A program made the position numbers and the translations under genes. This document shows positions 43,327-50,638 of a stretch of DNA of 64,000 nucleotides, one piece after another. Every line of letters begins with the position of its first letter. Position 1 is the stretch's first letter. This stretch comes from Maritimibacter alkaliphilus HTCC2654. Lineage in GTDB: Bacteria > Pseudomonadota > Alphaproteobacteria > Rhodobacterales > Rhodobacteraceae. The stretch is from contig NZ_CH902578.1 of NCBI RefSeq assembly GCF_000152805.1, positions 197,073-261,072 on the forward strand. Reading direction: 5' to 3'. The notes beneath the pieces were generated by a model. That model saw nothing but the letters and a program-made list of their open reading frames with translations, was not told the origin of the DNA and made no database searches.

Positions 43327-43331
43327 GCCAC

Positions 43332-43676
43332 ATGCCTAACCAAACCCGCTCCATCGAATCGTCCTTCGCCGCGCTGTCCGATCCCACGCGTCTGGCCGTG
43401 ATCGCGCGGCTCTGTGCGGGGCCGGCGACGGTTTCCGACCTCGCGCGGCCCTTTGACATGGCGCTGCCGTCCTTCACCCAGCACCTCGGCGTGCTGGAAA
43501 AGGCGGGTCTGATTACCTCGCGGCGTAAGGGTCGGGCGCGCCACGTCTCGCTCAACTCCGAGGCGCTCAGGGCGGCGGAGGATTGGCTGGCACACGCAAG
43601 GCGGGAGTGGGAGGCGCGGTTCGACCGGTTCGAAGCGCATCTGGCCCGCACACAACAGGAGAATGAGGATGACTGA
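43332..43676 (+). CDS. ArsR-family transcriptional regulator
   Basis: Winged-helix repressor of 114 residues. LSDPTRLAVIARLCAGPATVSDLARPFDMALPSFTQHLGVLEKAGLITSRR spans helices 1-5 in the ArsR pattern (described in pieces: ALSDPTRLAVIARL, then SFTQHLGVLEKAGL). No metal-binding CxC motif is present, so it is likely a non-metal member of the kind paired with SRPBCC proteins. The ATG at 43332 sits at the predicted transcription start, so the message may be leaderless. Its stop overlaps the downstream gene. Confidence 0.9.
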   Translation: MPNQTRSIESSFAALSDPTRLAVIARLCAGPATVSDLARPFDMALPSFTQHLGVLEKAGLITSRRKGRARHVSLNSEALRAAEDWLAHARREWEARFDRFEAHLARTQQENEDD

Positions 43677-44151
43677 AGGTTTCGTTTCCGCGTGGCCCGC
43701 GGCCCAGCTCGACAAAGAGGTCATCGTGACCCGCGTGGTGGCCGCCGGCCTCGACCGTGCGTTTGCGGCCTGGGCCGATCCCGCGCAGATCGTGCAGTGG
43801 TTCGGGCCGGAGGGCTTCACGCTCGACACCCATGAGATCGACATTCGTCCCGGCGGGCGCTGGCGCTTCGACATGATCGCGCCGGACGGCACGGCGTTTT
43901 CCAACCGGATCACCTTTCTTCGGATCGAGCCGTCGCGCCTGATCGAGGCCGATCACGGCACCGATGCCGACGACGATCCCGACCGGTTCCGTCTGCTCGT
44001 CACCTTCGACGCACAGGACAACGGCAAGACCGTCGTGACCCTGCGCCAGATGCATCCCACGCCCGAACGGCGCGGCATCGTCATCGGATTCGGGGCGGTC
44101 GAGTTCGGCGGCCAGACGCTCGACAAACTCGCGCGGCACGTCGAACGCTGA
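43669..44151 (+). CDS. SRPBCC/AHSA1-domain protein
   Basis: A 160-residue START-like ligand-binding protein. AFAAWADPAQIVQWFGPEGF near residue 30, RPGGRWRFDMIAPDG near 65 and VTLRQMHPTPERRG near 125 follow the AHSA1 pattern. The ATG at 43669 overlaps the arsR stop and has GGAG seven bases upstream; an ATG at 43663 is closer to the site and less likely. ArsR-SRPBCC pairs are common, with the second protein probably binding a hydrophobic ligand. Its role is not known. Confidence 0.86.
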   Translation: MTEGFVSAWPAAQLDKEVIVTRVVAAGLDRAFAAWADPAQIVQWFGPEGFTLDTHEIDIRPGGRWRFDMIAPDGTAFSNRITFLRIEPSRLIEADHGTDADDDPDRFRLLVTFDAQDNGKTVVTLRQMHPTPERRGIVIGFGAVEFGGQTLDKLARHVER

Positions 44152-44165
44152 AGGGTGGAGGTGTC

Positions 44166-44242
44166 TGGTAGGCCCGGCAGGACTTGAACCCGCAACCAAA
44201 GCGTTATGAGCGCTCTGCTCTAACCAATTGAGCTACAGGCCC
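44166..44242 (-). tRNA. tRNA with CAT anticodon (Ile2 or elongator Met)
   Basis: A 77-base cloverleaf with encoded CCA. The anticodon loop CTCATAA carries CAT. The acceptor stem has C4-G69 and C5-G68, the pairs TilS reads in tRNA-Ile2, and the 5' part GGGCCTGTAGCTCA resembles tRNA-Ile, so lysidine-modified Ile2 is favoured. Position 72 is T, giving a G1-U72 pair. An elongator Met identity is not excluded. Confidence 0.9.
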
Positions 44243-44289
44243 ACCGTGGCAATTTGAGTAGTCGGGGCGGCGCGGGGCGTCAAGCGCCG

Positions 44290-44318
44290 TTGCCTTTCCC
44301 GCGCCGCTGCGCTAGGCG
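44290..44318 (+). promoter_or_regulatory. Predicted purM promoter
   Basis: TTGCCT (44290-44295), a 17-base spacer and TAGGCG (44313-44318) lie 25-53 bp before the purM ATG. The -10 is poor, so this is tentative. Confidence 0.3.
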
Positions 44319-44342
44319 CGAGGCAACCAGACGGGGGCTGCC

Positions 44343-45389
44343 ATGACGGACGGGAAGAACGGGATCACCTATGCGGATGCGGGCGTCGATATCGACGCGG
44401 GCAACGCGCTTGTCGAGCGGATCAAACCGGCGGCGAAACGGACGAACCGCCCCGGCGTGATGGCCGGGCTGGGCGGTTTCGGGGCGCTCTTCGACCTCAA
44501 GGGGGCGGGCTACACCGACCCGATCCTCGTCGCGGCCACCGATGGCGTGGGCACAAAGCTGCGCATCGCGATCGACACCGGCAACGTGGACACGATCGGG
44601 ATCGACCTTGTCGCCATGTGCGTGAACGATCTGGTCTGCCAAGGTGCCGAGCCTTTGTTTTTCCTCGACTATTTCGCGACCGGCAAGCTGGCGGTGGATG
44701 ACGCGGCACGCATCGTCGAAGGCATCGCCGAGGGCTGTCTTCAGTCCGGCTGCGCGCTGATCGGCGGGGAAACGGCGGAAATGCCGGGCATGTATGCCGA
44801 TGGCGACTTCGACCTCGCAGGCTTCGCGGTCGGCGCGATGGAGCGTGGCACGGACCTGCCCAAAGGCGTGTCCGAGGGCGACGTGCTGCTGGGAGTCACC
44901 TCGTCGGGCGTGCATTCCAACGGCTACAGCCTCGTGCGCAAGCTGGTCGAGGTGTCGGGCCTTGGTTGGGATGCCGACTGTCCTTGGGGCGACGGCACGC
45001 TGGGCGAGGCGCTGCTGGCCCCCACCAAGCTTTACGTCAAACCGGCGCTCGCCGCGATCGGGGCGGGCGGCGTGCACGCGCTGGCGCATATCACGGGCGG
45101 CGGTCTGACCGAGAACCTGCCCCGGGTGCTGCCTGCGGGCGGACAGGCGATGGTCGACCTCGACGCATGGGATCTGCCGCCGGTGTTCAAATGGCTCGCC
45201 GAGACCGGCGGGATGAGCCAGTCCGAGATCCTCAAGACCTTCAACTGCGGGATCGGCATGATCCTCGTCGTCGATGCAGCCAGCGCGCGCGCGGTGACCG
45301 AGGCGCTCGAGGCGACCGGGGAAGAGGTGGTTCAGATCGGCCGCATGGGGCTGGGCGAGGGCGTTCAGTTCTTGGGGTCCATCGTGTGA
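44343..45389 (+). CDS. purM: Phosphoribosylformylglycinamidine cyclo-ligase (AIR synthetase)
   Basis: Fifth step of purine synthesis: ATP-dependent ring closure of FGAM to AIR. It is 348 residues, the normal length. [22 protein letters not shown] starts the protein; [12 protein letters not shown] near residue 60, [11 protein letters not shown] near 141 and [15 protein letters not shown] near 188 are family signatures, and [16 protein letters not shown] lies near residue 247. Its stop overlaps the purN GTG by 4 bp. It lies 100 bp after a tRNA gene with a weak promoter between. Confidence 0.96.
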   Translation: MTDGKNGITYADAGVDIDAGNALVERIKPAAKRTNRPGVMAGLGGFGALFDLKGAGYTDPILVAATDGVGTKLRIAIDTGNVDTIGIDLVAMCVNDLVCQGAEPLFFLDYFATGKLAVDDAARIVEGIAEGCLQSGCALIGGETAEMPGMYADGDFDLAGFAVGAMERGTDLPKGVSEGDVLLGVTSSGVHSNGYSLVRKLVEVSGLGWDADCPWGDGTLGEALLAPTKLYVKPALAAIGAGGVHALAHITGGGLTENLPRVLPAGGQAMVDLDAWDLPPVFKWLAETGGMSQSEILKTFNCGIGMILVVDAASARAVTEALEATGEEVVQIGRMGLGEGVQFLGSIV

Positions 45390-45976
45390 AGCGTGTCGCC
45401 ATCCTGATTTCCGGCTCCGGCTCGAACATGGTGGCGCTGGCGGACAGCATGACGGGCGACCATCCGGCGCGCCCGGTGCTGGTCCTGTCGAACGTCGCCA
45501 CAGCAGGCGGGATCGCCAAGGCGCAGGCGATGGGGATCGCGACCGCGGTCGTCGAGCACAAGCCGTTCGGTCGGGATCGCGAGGCTTTCGAGGCCGCCCT
45601 GATCGAAACGCTGGACGCGGCCCGGCCGGATATCATCTGTCTCGCCGGGTTCATGCGCATCCTGACGCCGACCTTCATCAACCACTACGCCGGACGGATG
45701 CTGAACATCCACCCGTCGCTCCTGCCCAAATACAAGGGCCTCGATACCCATGCCCGCGCGATCGAGGCGGGGGACGACGAAGCGGGCTGCTCGGTCCACG
45801 AAGTGACGGCGGAACTCGACGGCGGGCCGATCCTCGGTCAGGCCCGGGTGCCGATCCTGCCGGGGGATACGCCCGACGATCTGGCCGCCCGCGTGCTGCC
45901 GATGGAGCATCGGCTCTACCCGGCCGTGCTCGCCCGCTTCGCCACGGGCGACCGGACCCCGGTGGTTTTGCCCTGA
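45386..45976 (+). CDS. purN: Phosphoribosylglycinamide formyltransferase
   Basis: Transfers a formyl group from 10-formyl-THF to GAR in purine synthesis. It is 196 residues from a GTG that overlaps the purM stop. [18 protein letters not shown] binds phosphate, [33 protein letters not shown] (positions 45648-45740) holds the catalytic Asn-His pair, and [16 protein letters not shown] supplies the Asp. purM-purN is a standard coupled pair. A large palindrome follows before rnd. Confidence 0.95.
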   Translation: MKRVAILISGSGSNMVALADSMTGDHPARPVLVLSNVATAGGIAKAQAMGIATAVVEHKPFGRDREAFEAALIETLDAARPDIICLAGFMRILTPTFINHYAGRMLNIHPSLLPKYKGLDTHARAIEAGDDEAGCSVHEVTAELDGGPILGQARVPILPGDTPDDLAARVLPMEHRLYPAVLARFATGDRTPVVLP

Positions 45977-45983
45977 CCCCTTC

Positions 45984-46006
45984 CTATCGGGAAAATTTCC
46001 CGATAG
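45984..46006. repeat. 23-bp perfect palindrome before rnd
   Basis: Arms CTATCGGGAAA and TTTCCCGATAG (11 bp) surround a single central A. The site lies 34 bp before the rnd ATG and 8 bp after the purN stop. It lacks a T-run, so it fits a protein-binding site or an mRNA structure better than a terminator. Confidence 0.65.
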
Positions 46007-46039
46007 ACGGGAGGGCGACGCGCCAAACAGACAAGCAGA

Positions 46040-47203
46040 ATGAAAACGATTACAACGACCGAAGCGCTTGCCGATTACTGCCGCCGCGCTGCAACCTTTC
46101 CCTACGTCACCGTCGATACCGAATTTTTGCGGGAACGGACCTATTACTCGAAACTCTGCCTCGTTCAGCTCGCCGTGATGGGCGACGACGACGAGGTTGA
46201 CGCGGTGCTGGTCGACCCCTTGGCCGATGGTCTGTCGCTCGAACCGCTCTACGAACTTTTCCGCGACGAAGGCGTGGTCAAGGTGTTCCACGCCGCGCGT
46301 CAGGACCTCGAGATCTTCTACGTCGATGCGGGGCTGATCCCGTCGCCGCTCTTCGATACGCAGGTGGCCGCGATGGTCTGCGGCTTCGGCGATCAGGCCG
46401 GGTACGAGACGCTGGTGCGTAAGATCGCCAAGGCGCAGCTCGACAAATCCTCGCGCTTCACCGACTGGTCGCGCCGTCCGCTGACCGATGCGCAGAAGAA
46501 ATACGCCATCGGCGACGTCACGCATCTGCGCGTGATCTACGAATTCCTAAAGGCCCAGCTCGAAGAGACGGGCCGTGCCAAGTGGGTGAAGGAGGAGCTT
46601 TCGGTCCTCACCGACCCCGACACCTATACCGTGGACCCGGACGAGGCCTGGAAACGGGTCAAGACCCGCACCAACTCGGCCCGGTTTCTGGCCATCGTGC
46701 GCGAGCTTGCCCGCTTTCGCGAGACCTATGCGCAAGAGCGCAACATCCCCCGCAGCCGCGTCTACAAGGACGATGCGCTGATGGAACTGGCCTCGACCAA
46801 ACCAAAGGACATGGGCGAACTGGGCCGCTCCCGCCTGCTTTTGCGCGAAGCACGCAAGGGCGAGGTAGCCGAGGGTATCCTCGCGGCCGTGCAAGCCGGT
46901 CTCGACTGCCCACAAGAGGATCTGCCGAAGGTCGAAAAGGACGGGCGCGATAAACTGCAGGTGAACCCGGCGCTCGCCGATCTGCTGCGCGTGCTCCTCA
47001 AAGCGCGTTGCGAAGAAACCGGCGTCGCCCAGAAGCTCATCGCCTCCGCCGCCGACCTCGACCTGCTCGCCGCCGGAAAACGCTCGGTTCCCGCGCTCAA
47101 GGGCTGGCGGGCGGAGGTGTTCGGCAAGGACGCCCTGCGCCTGTGCGACGGCGAACTCGCGCTCGGCGTGAAGGGCCAGTCGGTTCAGGTCATCGAAACC
47201 TGA
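46040..47203 (+). CDS. rnd: Ribonuclease D
   Basis: 3'-5' exoribonuclease that trims tRNA and other structured RNA 3' ends. It is 387 residues. DEDDy exonuclease motifs: VTVDTEFLRERTY near residue 23, VFHAARQDLEIFY near 81, and YAIGDVTHLRVIYEFL with the catalytic Tyr near 155. An HRDC domain with NIPRSRVYKDDALMELA follows at about 210-290, and a second helical region completes the RNase D layout. It carries its own ribosome-binding region downstream of the 23-bp palindrome. A GC hairpin and an inverted repeat follow its stop. Confidence 0.95.
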   Translation: MKTITTTEALADYCRRAATFPYVTVDTEFLRERTYYSKLCLVQLAVMGDDDEVDAVLVDPLADGLSLEPLYELFRDEGVVKVFHAARQDLEIFYVDAGLIPSPLFDTQVAAMVCGFGDQAGYETLVRKIAKAQLDKSSRFTDWSRRPLTDAQKKYAIGDVTHLRVIYEFLKAQLEETGRAKWVKEELSVLTDPDTYTVDPDEAWKRVKTRTNSARFLAIVRELARFRETYAQERNIPRSRVYKDDALMELASTKPKDMGELGRSRLLLREARKGEVAEGILAAVQAGLDCPQEDLPKVEKDGRDKLQVNPALADLLRVLLKARCEETGVAQKLIASAADLDLLAAGKRSVPALKGWRAEVFGKDALRLCDGELALGVKGQSVQVIET

Positions 47204-47255
47204 TGGCTTCTCTGTTTTAGGAAACCTCGGAGGGTGAATTGCGCCTCCGGCGCAA

Positions 47256-47275
47256 GGGGGAGGCTGGCCTCCCCC
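47256..47275. terminator. GGGGGAGGC/GCCTCCCCC hairpin after rnd
   Basis: A perfect 9-bp inverted repeat with a two-base centre 53 bp after the rnd stop, between convergent genes. No T-run follows on either strand, so it could be a repeat-element hairpin as much as a terminator. Confidence 0.45.
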
Positions 47276-47277
47276 AT

Positions 47278-47336
47278 CGCGACGACCCGCCGCAGGCGGG
47301 ACGGCGCAAATCCTGTGCGGGCGTCAGCCCGCTCCG
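47278..47336 (+). repeat. Left copy of a 59-bp inverted repeat
   Basis: This stretch matches the reverse complement of 48371-48429 at 53 of 59 positions by eye. It contains an internal CCCGCC-gca-GGCGGG hairpin. The two copies bracket the lipoprotein gene and sufE. Confidence 0.65.
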
Positions 47337-47345
47337 TTATCGCGA

Positions 47346-47816
47346 TCAGGGCCGGGCGGTGACCGAGTTGTTCGCGCCGACCACGCGGATCGACCGGGCA
47401 CCGCCGAGTTTCACGTCCGACACGTAATGCGCGACGTGAATTTGCCGGGCCTGCGGGCGCGAGGTCGCGGTGGCCCAGGGCGGGGGAGCGACCATGAAAT
47501 TGTAGGTCATCACGCCCTTCACCGGCACTTCGTCGTTCTCGGGGACCAGTTCGGCCTCCCAGTATCCCAGGCGCGGCGGGTTGCCGACCGCGCGGATGAT
47601 GTAGCCGCCCGAGGCCCGCTCGACACTCAGTTGCGTGACCTGCGCGATGGGGCCGCGATAGTCGTAATCGACCGCATCCCAGCCGTCCTTCGGCTCGAGC
47701 GTCACCAGTTCGATATCGTCTTTGGGGCCGAACCAGTCGAGCGGGTTCAGGCTGGCGCCGGAACACCCTGTCAGAACCACCCCTAGTAGACATGCGCCGA
47801 TGATGCGGAAAATCAT
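47346..47816 (-). CDS. Hypothetical lipoprotein
   Basis: A 156-residue predicted lipoprotein. The signal MIFRIIGACLLGVVLTGCSG has a lipobox with the lipidated Cys at residue 18, followed by SLNPLDWFGPKDDIELV. The mature part is beta-rich without a recognised domain; DYRGPIAQVTQLSVERASGGYIIRAVG is the most regular stretch. I start at 47816 because GGGGGA lies a few bases upstream. It is divergent from sufE and convergent with rnd. Homologues seem restricted to Rhodobacterales, from memory. The function is unknown. Confidence 0.8.
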   Translation of the reverse strand: MIFRIIGACLLGVVLTGCSGASLNPLDWFGPKDDIELVTLEPKDGWDAVDYDYRGPIAQVTQLSVERASGGYIIRAVGNPPRLGYWEAELVPENDEVPVKGVMTYNFMVAPPPWATATSRPQARQIHVAHYVSDVKLGGARSIRVVGANNSVTARP

Positions 47817-47945
47817 GTGCGTCCCCCTGTGCTTGCCTTGGGTTAGCCGAATCCGCGCGCTTTGAAAACCCGGATCGTCATGTCGCGTCCAAGGGGCTGG
47901 ACCTTTGTGGCATGCGCGCCTAGGTGGAGGGCAAAGGAGAGGCCG

Positions 47946-48356
47946 ATGGCAACCGAAGCATTCGAAGACATCGTGGAAGATTTCGAGTTTCTCGACGACT
48001 GGGAAGACCGCTATGCCCATGTCATCGATCTGGGCCGCGCCATGGACCCGCTCGAAGACGCGCTGAAGGTGCCCGCGACCAAGGTCGAAGGCTGCGCGAG
48101 TCAGGTCTGGCTGATGCCCGAGATCGAAGCCGGCACGTTTCGGTTCCGGGGCGATTCCGATGCGCTGATCGTGCGCGGGATCATCGCGGTGCTGTCGGCG
48201 CTCTACAACGGTGTCGCCGTTTCCGACGTGCCCAAGATCGACGCCAAGGCCGAGCTCGGGCGGCTATCGCTGGAGGAGCATCTGTCGGCCCAACGCTCCA
48301 ATGGGCTCAAGGCCATGATCCAACGGATCAACAAGCTGGCGGTCGAAGCCGCCTGA
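47946..48356 (+). CDS. sufE: SufE cysteine-desulfuration protein
   Basis: Sulfur acceptor that takes persulfide from SufS for Fe-S cluster assembly. It is 136 residues with the SufE fold. The active cysteine is in KVEGCASQVWLMPEI near residue 44; FEFLDDWEDRYAHVIDLGR near residue 12 and GLKAMIQRINKLA at the C-terminus match the family. GGAGAG precedes the ATG at 47946. It stands alone away from a suf operon, flanked by inverted repeats. Confidence 0.93.
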   Translation: MATEAFEDIVEDFEFLDDWEDRYAHVIDLGRAMDPLEDALKVPATKVEGCASQVWLMPEIEAGTFRFRGDSDALIVRGIIAVLSALYNGVAVSDVPKIDAKAELGRLSLEEHLSAQRSNGLKAMIQRINKLAVEAA

Positions 48357-48370
48357 CCCCCGCTCCCAAG

Positions 48371-48429
48371 CGGTGCGGGCTGGCGCCCGCGCAGGTTTTG
48401 CGCCGTCCCGCCTGCGGCGGGCCGGCGCG
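48371..48429 (-). repeat. Right copy of the 59-bp inverted repeat
   Basis: Reverse-complement partner of 47278-47336, with six mismatches, starting 14 bp after the sufE stop. It is followed by a 22-bp palindrome. Confidence 0.65.
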
Positions 48430-48451
48430 GTGGCAGGCGGCCGGGGCCGCC

Positions 48452-48503
48452 TCTGGAGGGCTAGCCCTCCAGACCTCCCAAAGTATTTTCGAAACAGAGA
48501 AGA
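48452..48503 (+). terminator. 22-bp palindrome plus AAGTATTTTCGAAAC element after sufE
   Basis: Arms TCTGGAGGGCT and AGCCCTCCAGA (48452-48473) form an 11-bp stem without a spacer, followed by CCTCCCAAAGTATTTTC. The layout repeats that at 27306-27351. It separates sufE from the convergent DUF1638 gene and may terminate transcription. Confidence 0.55.
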
Positions 48504-49130
48504 TCAGAGGCGCGACAGCGTGGTTGCGAGGTCGCCGTAGCCGGTGAACCGGCGCTCATAGGCGAGGCCGAGGTCTTTCGCGGCCTGTCGGGCTTTGGCG
48601 TCGAGCGCGGCGTCGTCGGTCTGGGCGAGATAGACCAGCGTTTCGTAATTGCCGAAATAGGCGTCGCGCAGTTCGGGGTGACGGTCGAGGCCCAGAGGTT
48701 TGGTCACGAAGGCGTCGAACTGGCGGGCCAGGAAATCGGTCAGGTAGAACGCCGTCACCTCGCCGCGTGCCGCGAAGGCGGCGTTGCCTTCGAAGAAGCT
48801 GTAGCAATGCGGGCCCGCGATCATCCCGATCCCTTCGCGTGCGCACAGGTCGGCCACGGCTCCGCCGGTTCCGCAGTCGGCATAGGCGACGAAGAGGTGG
48901 TCGTAGGCATTGCGATGGGCAGCGATGGCCGCTTCCAGTGCCGGGGCGATCCGGTCGGGCCGGTTGTGCAGGATCGCGGGCAGGCAGGTCAGGTCGACAT
49001 GATCCATGCGGTTCAGGCGGAGGATGGCGAGAATTTCACGCGCCAGCGCGCCGCAGCCGATGATGAGCACGCGGCCCGCGCCGGTCGGGGGCAGGCCGGT
49101 TTCGGTCAGCGCCGCGTCGTCGGGGATCAC
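48504..49130 (-). CDS. DUF1638 protein, probably linked to cobalamin-dependent methyl transfer
   Basis: A 208-residue cytoplasmic protein of the DUF1638 family. VLIIGCGALAREILAILRLN near residue 21 is a Rossmann-like start. Conserved cysteines and histidines appear in YADCGTGGAV, MIAGPHCYSFFEG and LTDFLARQFDAFV. The start is a GTG at 49130 overlapping the YbjQ stop by 4 bp. DUF1638 genes often accompany corrinoid methyltransferases, and a corrinoid protein and a homocysteine methyltransferase lie within 5 kb. From memory, a roseobacter homologue is tied to methionine synthesis by the split MetH. A role in corrinoid delivery or reactivation is inferred. Confidence 0.82.
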   Translation of the reverse strand: MIPDDAALTETGLPPTGAGRVLIIGCGALAREILAILRLNRMDHVDLTCLPAILHNRPDRIAPALEAAIAAHRNAYDHLFVAYADCGTGGAVADLCAREGIGMIAGPHCYSFFEGNAAFAARGEVTAFYLTDFLARQFDAFVTKPLGLDRHPELRDAYFGNYETLVYLAQTDDAALDAKARQAAKDLGLAYERRFTGYGDLATTLSRL

Positions 49131-49438
49131 CTGAATTTCACCGCCGTGCCATAGGCGAGGATTTCGCTCGCCGCCTGCGCGATGGTCGAGGTTTCGAGCC
49201 GCGCCGCGATGATCGCATCGGCACCTAGGCTGCGCGCCTCGGCGATCATCCTGTCCATCGCCTGCTCCCGCGCGCCGGCCAGAAGGGCCGCGTATTCCTT
49301 GACCTCGCCGCCGACGAGGTTGCGCAGGCCCGCCACGATGTCGGAGCCGATGTGTTTGGCGCGCACGGTGGAGCCGCGCACCATGCCGAGCGGTTCGACC
49401 TCGCGCCCCGGAAAGGTGTCGGTGGTCAGGACGATCAT
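49127..49438 (-). CDS. YbjQ/UPF0145-family protein
   Basis: A 103-residue cytoplasmic protein. TFPGREVEPLGMVRGSTVRAKH near the start, AREQAMDRMIAEARSLGADAII in the middle and YGTAVKF at the end define the YbjQ family, which forms pentamers of unknown role. It overlaps both neighbours by 4 bp (ATGA junctions), so it belongs to a translationally coupled set with the membrane protein upstream and DUF1638 downstream. Confidence 0.88.
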   Translation of the reverse strand: MIVLTTDTFPGREVEPLGMVRGSTVRAKHIGSDIVAGLRNLVGGEVKEYAALLAGAREQAMDRMIAEARSLGADAIIAARLETSTIAQAASEILAYGTAVKFR

Positions 49439-49650
49439 TTTTCGATCCTGTCGTAGTGGTCGTCGTCGGGATTGTTCAGCCGGTCCGAGATCACGCGCCA
49501 GACCACATAGCCGATCAGAGCCACGGGGATCACCGAAAGCCAGCCTGCAGGAATCTGCGCCGAGGCGGCGATCATTGTGCCGAGCCAGACGGTGACGCCT
49601 GCGGCGGCGATCACGATCACGAGGATCAGGACGAAACGGTCGAGGGGCAT
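49435..49650 (-). CDS. Small two-helix membrane protein
   Basis: A 71-residue hypothetical protein. It has two hydrophobic helices (FVLILVIVIAAAGVTVWLGTM and LSVIPVALIGYVVWRVI) and an acidic tail NNPDDDHYDRIEK. The ATG at 49650 has GGAGAT upstream; the longer frame to 49782 overlaps the methyltransferase gene. Its stop overlaps ybjQ by 4 bp. I do not recognise a family. Confidence 0.75.
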   Translation of the reverse strand: MPLDRFVLILVIVIAAAGVTVWLGTMIAASAQIPAGWLSVIPVALIGYVVWRVISDRLNNPDDDHYDRIEK

Positions 49651-49690
49651 GGCGATCTCCTTTGACGAGAAGATGGGGGTCGGGCCGGGA

Positions 49691-50362
49691 TCACGCAAGT
49701 TTTCGCGCGAGGATGGCGAAGCGTCCGGGCAGAAGCGGGCAGGGGCCATAGCTTGCCAGAAGGTCGCAGGAAAACCCGGCATCGGCGACGAGGCGGGTGA
49801 CCGCCCTGGGGTCGAAGATCTGTTGTTCGTGGGTTTCCTGGGTCGTGCCTTGTGGCGTGGTCACGGTGATGTCGCGGATCAGTCGGGCGCCCGAGATCCG
49901 GGTCTTCGCCACGATGGTCCATCCGTTTCCGTGCCGCTCGGTTTCGCCGCCTTCGACATCGAGGCCGATCAGGTCGAACAGGAACAGACCGTTCGGGGGC
50001 AGCGCCTGTGCCGCCGCCTGTGTCGCACCGGCGAGCCCGGCCGGGGCATAGGCCAGCACTTCGCCAAGGGCCGTGATGGCGCTCGTCCCCCGCGGAACCA
50101 GTGGTCGCGCGGCATCGCCCAGAGTGACGGCGAGTTTGCGGGCGAGGGCGAGCTGCACGAAGGCCTCGGAGGCATCCAGACCCGCGCCGGGGATGCCGTG
50201 ATAGCGGGCGAAATCGAGCCAAGCTCCATCGCCGCAGCCCAGATCGAACAGGCGGGCGGGGCGCGGACCGGCGTAGACCTGTTCGGTCAGCCAGTCGAAA
50301 GCTGGGCGAAACGTGTCGGAAAAGGCCTCGGCATGGATCAGGGCGAGTGCGGGGCCATACAT
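49691..50362 (-). CDS. SAM-dependent methyltransferase
   Basis: Class I methyltransferase of 223 residues. Motif I is ARLFDLGCGDGAWLDFAR near residue 36, with the acidic GLDASEAFV at the end of strand 2 and LFLFDLIGLDV at motif IV. I start at 50362 because MYGPALALIHAEAF aligns with small-molecule methyltransferase N-termini. It lies 4 bp after the 59-residue membrane protein gene. The substrate is unknown. Confidence 0.83.
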   Translation of the reverse strand: MYGPALALIHAEAFSDTFRPAFDWLTEQVYAGPRPARLFDLGCGDGAWLDFARYHGIPGAGLDASEAFVQLALARKLAVTLGDAARPLVPRGTSAITALGEVLAYAPAGLAGATQAAAQALPPNGLFLFDLIGLDVEGGETERHGNGWTIVAKTRISGARLIRDITVTTPQGTTQETHEQQIFDPRAVTRLVADAGFSCDLLASYGPCPLLPGRFAILARKLA

Positions 50363-50366
50363 CGGA

Positions 50367-50546
50367 TCAGTCGCGTTTGTTGGTGAGCCCGTTCCAGGCG
50401 ACGGAGAACAACAGGACGAGAGGCAGAATGGCGTAGAACACCTGCTGCGTGAGGTGATCGGTGATGATCGCCTCGACCAGCACGTAGATCGCAAGGCCCG
50501 CTGTAGCGAGGGCCATGAGGGCCAGGAAAATGCGGCGTGGGGTCAT
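50367..50546 (-). CDS. Small two-helix membrane protein
   Basis: A 59-residue hypothetical protein. Two helices (RIFLALMALATAGLAIYVLV and QVFYAILPLVLLFSVAWNGL) are joined by a short loop, EAIITDHLTQ. The ATG at 50546 has AAGGAG eight bases upstream; a GTG at 50555 is an alternative. It lies between the corrinoid-protein gene and the methyltransferase gene on the same strand. No family recognised. Confidence 0.72.
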   Translation of the reverse strand: MTPRRIFLALMALATAGLAIYVLVEAIITDHLTQQVFYAILPLVLLFSVAWNGLTNKRD

Positions 50547-50638
50547 GAAGGACACTCCTTGAAGACCCTGAACCTAAGCGTGCCCGCGCCGGGTTGCCAG
50601 ACCCGGCGGCGGGGTTCGTGGCAGAGCGTCGGCCAAAC

